Origin: an uncultured Caryophanales bacterium
GTDB taxonomy: Bacteria > Bacillota_I > Bacilli_A > RF39 > UBA660
DNA length: 64,000 nt
Reading direction: 5' to 3'
Assembly: GCA_946628045.1 (NCBI GenBank)
Contig: CAMOVZ010000002.1
Coordinates: 62,001-126,000, forward strand
A program made the position numbers and the translations under genes. The notes under the pieces are model-generated. The model worked only from the letters and a program-made list of their open reading frames with translations. It did no database searches and was not told the origin of the DNA. Positions within the stretch are counted from its first letter, which is position 1. Each line of letters begins with the position of its first letter. This document shows, in pieces, positions 62,461 through 64,000 of this stretch.

Positions 62461-63286
62461 TTTGAACAGTAAATACTTGTTTATAATCAGTAATTAAAAT
62501 ACTACCATTATATGCAATTATTCTATCTTTATATTTCTTAAACACATCATCTTTCTTCATAGAATATTTACAATCAATATCCACATATTTAGAACATTTA
62601 TCAAAATTAGTAATTTTCATTCTATATAATTCATCTTCTGTTTTAATATATGTACTACTAGATTGACCTTCATAATTAAAATCTACTATTTTAGAAGAAT
62701 AATCATATCTATCATATACTACACTAATACTAATAACTTTCAAAGGAGAATTATAATCTGCTTTATTAATAGTATAACTATAAATACTACCATCATTTTT
62801 TAATAAATAATAAATACCAGTACTACTATCAGCAGTCATTACTTTTACTATATCATCATCTTTTAATAATAAATTATATAATTCATAAGAATTATCTGTA
62901 ACAGGAACCTCAGTATAACTATTAACATCACTTTGACCTACTAAATAATAATATTTATTATCTGTAGCTTTAACTATTTTATTATCAAAAATGGCTTTAA
63001 CAGAAATATCAGTATTAGCCTTTTTACAGTTTTGCTTATTAGCATAAACTCCCCCTAAAGACACTTCATATATATGCCCATCACCATCAATTATATTAGT
63101 ACCAGTTAAATACTTAATTTTTTTATAACCCGTATCTTTCTTACTAGTAGGATAAAATATATCACATTCAAATTTATCAGAAACAGTAAACCCAGCATGT
63201 CTAATGTCTCTAGTAACATTCCCATCACAAGCACTACATAATAATACAATTATTAATAATAAACTAACTTTAATATATTTTTTCAT
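62456..63286 (-). CDS. Lipoprotein of unknown function
   Basis: A 276-aa protein with a lipoprotein signal (VSLLLIIVLLCSACDG; lipobox CSAC). The mature part is beta-rich with repeated short strands (YLVGQSDVNSYTEVP, YYLLKNDGSIYSYTI), suggestive of a propeller-like fold. Cysteines: DKFECDIF, KQNCKK and a pair near the end (KCSKYVDIDCKY). No family recognised. It follows the 97-aa gene by two bases. Confidence 0.75.
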   Translation of the reverse strand: MKKYIKVSLLLIIVLLCSACDGNVTRDIRHAGFTVSDKFECDIFYPTSKKDTGYKKIKYLTGTNIIDGDGHIYEVSLGGVYANKQNCKKANTDISVKAIFDNKIVKATDNKYYYLVGQSDVNSYTEVPVTDNSYELYNLLLKDDDIVKVMTADSSTGIYYLLKNDGSIYSYTINKADYNSPLKVISISVVYDRYDYSSKIVDFNYEGQSSSTYIKTEDELYRMKITNFDKCSKYVDIDCKYSMKKDDVFKKYKDRIIAYNGSILITDYKQVFTVQK

Positions 63287-63288
63287 AT

Positions 63289-63582
63289 TTACCTCCTATA
63301 TTTTTTTAGTTTTTCTTTTATTAAAAACACTAAATCCATTGGACCATTAATTAAATTTAAAACTAATAAAGCATCCTGTAATTTTCTCTTTTCACTAACA
63401 GTATCTTTTATTTTAATATGTTCTTCATGATAATTAAAATTTTCAATAGGATTTATTCTAACAAAATCTTTAATATAATTTTCTATATCTTTTAAAATAT
63501 ATTCCTTTAATGGATATTCATCCATTAAATTAACCCCATAATATCCTCCAACTAAATATCTAAATTGATCTTCTAATTCCAT
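63289..63582 (-). CDS. Small soluble protein of unknown function
   Basis: A 97-aa helical, charged protein with no signal. Between the signal-peptidase-like gene (8 bp) and the lipoprotein gene (2 bp), so in the same operon. No motif recognised. Confidence 0.6.
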   Translation of the reverse strand: MELEDQFRYLVGGYYGVNLMDEYPLKEYILKDIENYIKDFVRINPIENFNYHEEHIKIKDTVSEKRKLQDALLVLNLINGPMDLVFLIKEKLKKYRR

Positions 63583-63590
63583 TAAACCAC

Positions 63591-64000
63591 CTATAGTATT
63601 TCTATATCTTCTTTTATATCTTCTTTCTTATTTTTCTTTTTAGTATTTTCTAAGTTTGTATCATTTTTTTCTTTTTTAATATCTCTAATAGTATTTATTA
63701 TTAAAACAATTATAGTAATTATTATTGGTAAAAATACAGCTATAAAGAAACCTATTTGATTCTTTAATATATGATGTAGAAAATTAATAACTGGTAATAC
63801 ACCAACTATTTTACCAATTACTTGTTTATATTTTATTTCAGGATCTTCTAAAGGACTATTAATACCCTTAGTAATAATCTTATTAGATTCTTTATCTATA
63901 TTAACTATTTTATGATTAATAGTCATACCACCAAGTCCACAGCAATCTCCTACATAAGATATATTATCTCCTACTTTTAATTTATTAGGATTTATATCTT
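63591..64000 (-). CDS. Signal peptidase I-like protein (5' end outside window)
   Basis: The frame is open to the right edge, upstream of the internal Met at 63926. The visible 136 residues match the second half of an S26B signal peptidase: KVGDNISYVG, MTINHKIVNIDKESNKIITKG (His in place of Lys, as in SipW), NSPLEDPEI and IGKIVGVLPVINFL. A final membrane helix and a Lys/Asp/Glu-rich cytoplasmic tail follow. The serine-containing motif would lie outside the window. It would be a second signal peptidase besides sipW; its substrate may be the adjacent lipoprotein's operon or genes beyond the edge. Confidence 0.75.
   Translation of the reverse strand, partial: DINPNKLKVGDNISYVGDCCGLGGMTINHKIVNIDKESNKIITKGINSPLEDPEIKYKQVIGKIVGVLPVINFLHHILKNQIGFFIAVFLPIIITIIVLIINTIRDIKKEKNDTNLENTKKKNKKEDIKEDIEIL

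Overview
The window looks like a chromosome segment of a strictly anaerobic, very AT-rich member of the Bacillota, probably an uncultured Bacilli/Mollicutes-related lineage (RF39/Erysipelotrichales-like). This is inferred from low GC, good Shine-Dalgarno sites, TGA still used as a stop (end of the HD hydrolase at 12294), pyruvate:ferredoxin oxidoreductase, a HrcA-type CIRCE box, SipW/TasA genes, and the Bacillus-type order ireB-ruvX-yrzB-mltG-trmR-trhP-trhP-greA. Nearly all genes are on the minus strand. The exceptions are tspO, a lytic transglycosylase and one or two predicted small RNAs.

Region by region, in coordinate order: (1) 1-11095, one long minus-strand operon encoding a Tad-like secretion/pilus machine (TadC partial, TadB, TadA/CpaF ATPase, CpaB), a pseudopilin-like protein, a 949-aa secreted protein with about 33 cysteines, a class-B sortase and two large membrane-anchored proteins. 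(2) 11165-20165, a housekeeping block: greA, HD phosphohydrolase, two U32 proteins and TrmR (wobble-uridine mo5U tRNA modification), MltG, DUF1292, RuvX and IreB, interrupted by an unusual pilin-like/NlpC-P60 fusion. (3) 20229-30490: rhomboid protease, TspO, a hybrid histidine kinase, an acyl-CoA synthetase, an ASCH protein, two Nudix hydrolases, RluD and a CIRCE-controlled Hsp20. A strongly structured non-coding element lies at 23029-23152. (4) 30646-35270: an envelope group (transglutaminase-like lipoprotein, DUF1292-like, HExxH protein, lytic transglycosylase, DUF5684). (5) 35338-40450: a TasA/SipW biofilm-fibre operon with an NPKTG-anchored protein and a Flg_new/LamG-like adhesin, bracketed by a perfect 40-bp direct repeat. 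(6) 40411-42894: recG flanked by two predicted small RNAs, each with a near-consensus promoter with 17-bp spacing and an intrinsic terminator. (7) 43213-48563: PFOR, a frameshifted phosphatase and an unknown gene. (8) 48633-59799: two NAGPA-domain proteins, a pilin-like small protein, a repeat-domain protein, a 1269-aa type-IV-pilin-like protein with about eight Ig/cadherin-like repeats, and three glycosyltransferases. (9) 59862-64000: a Pro/Val/Ala repeat membrane protein, an RluA-type synthase, an rRNA-type methyltransferase, a lipoprotein and the end of a second signal-peptidase-like gene.

The common theme is surface building: three partly paralogous export/fibre loci share domains (the pilin-like two-helix module at 16636 and 51269; the W/FR-V/I-x-x-V/I module at 7746 and 49735). 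The only recognisable sorting signal (NPKTG, protein at 39022) fits the class-B sortase encoded 32 kb away. The items I would look at first are the giant repeat pilin, the sortase-Tad operon, the direct-repeat-bracketed TasA locus and the three predicted RNAs. All functional assignments come from reading motifs; no database search was possible.
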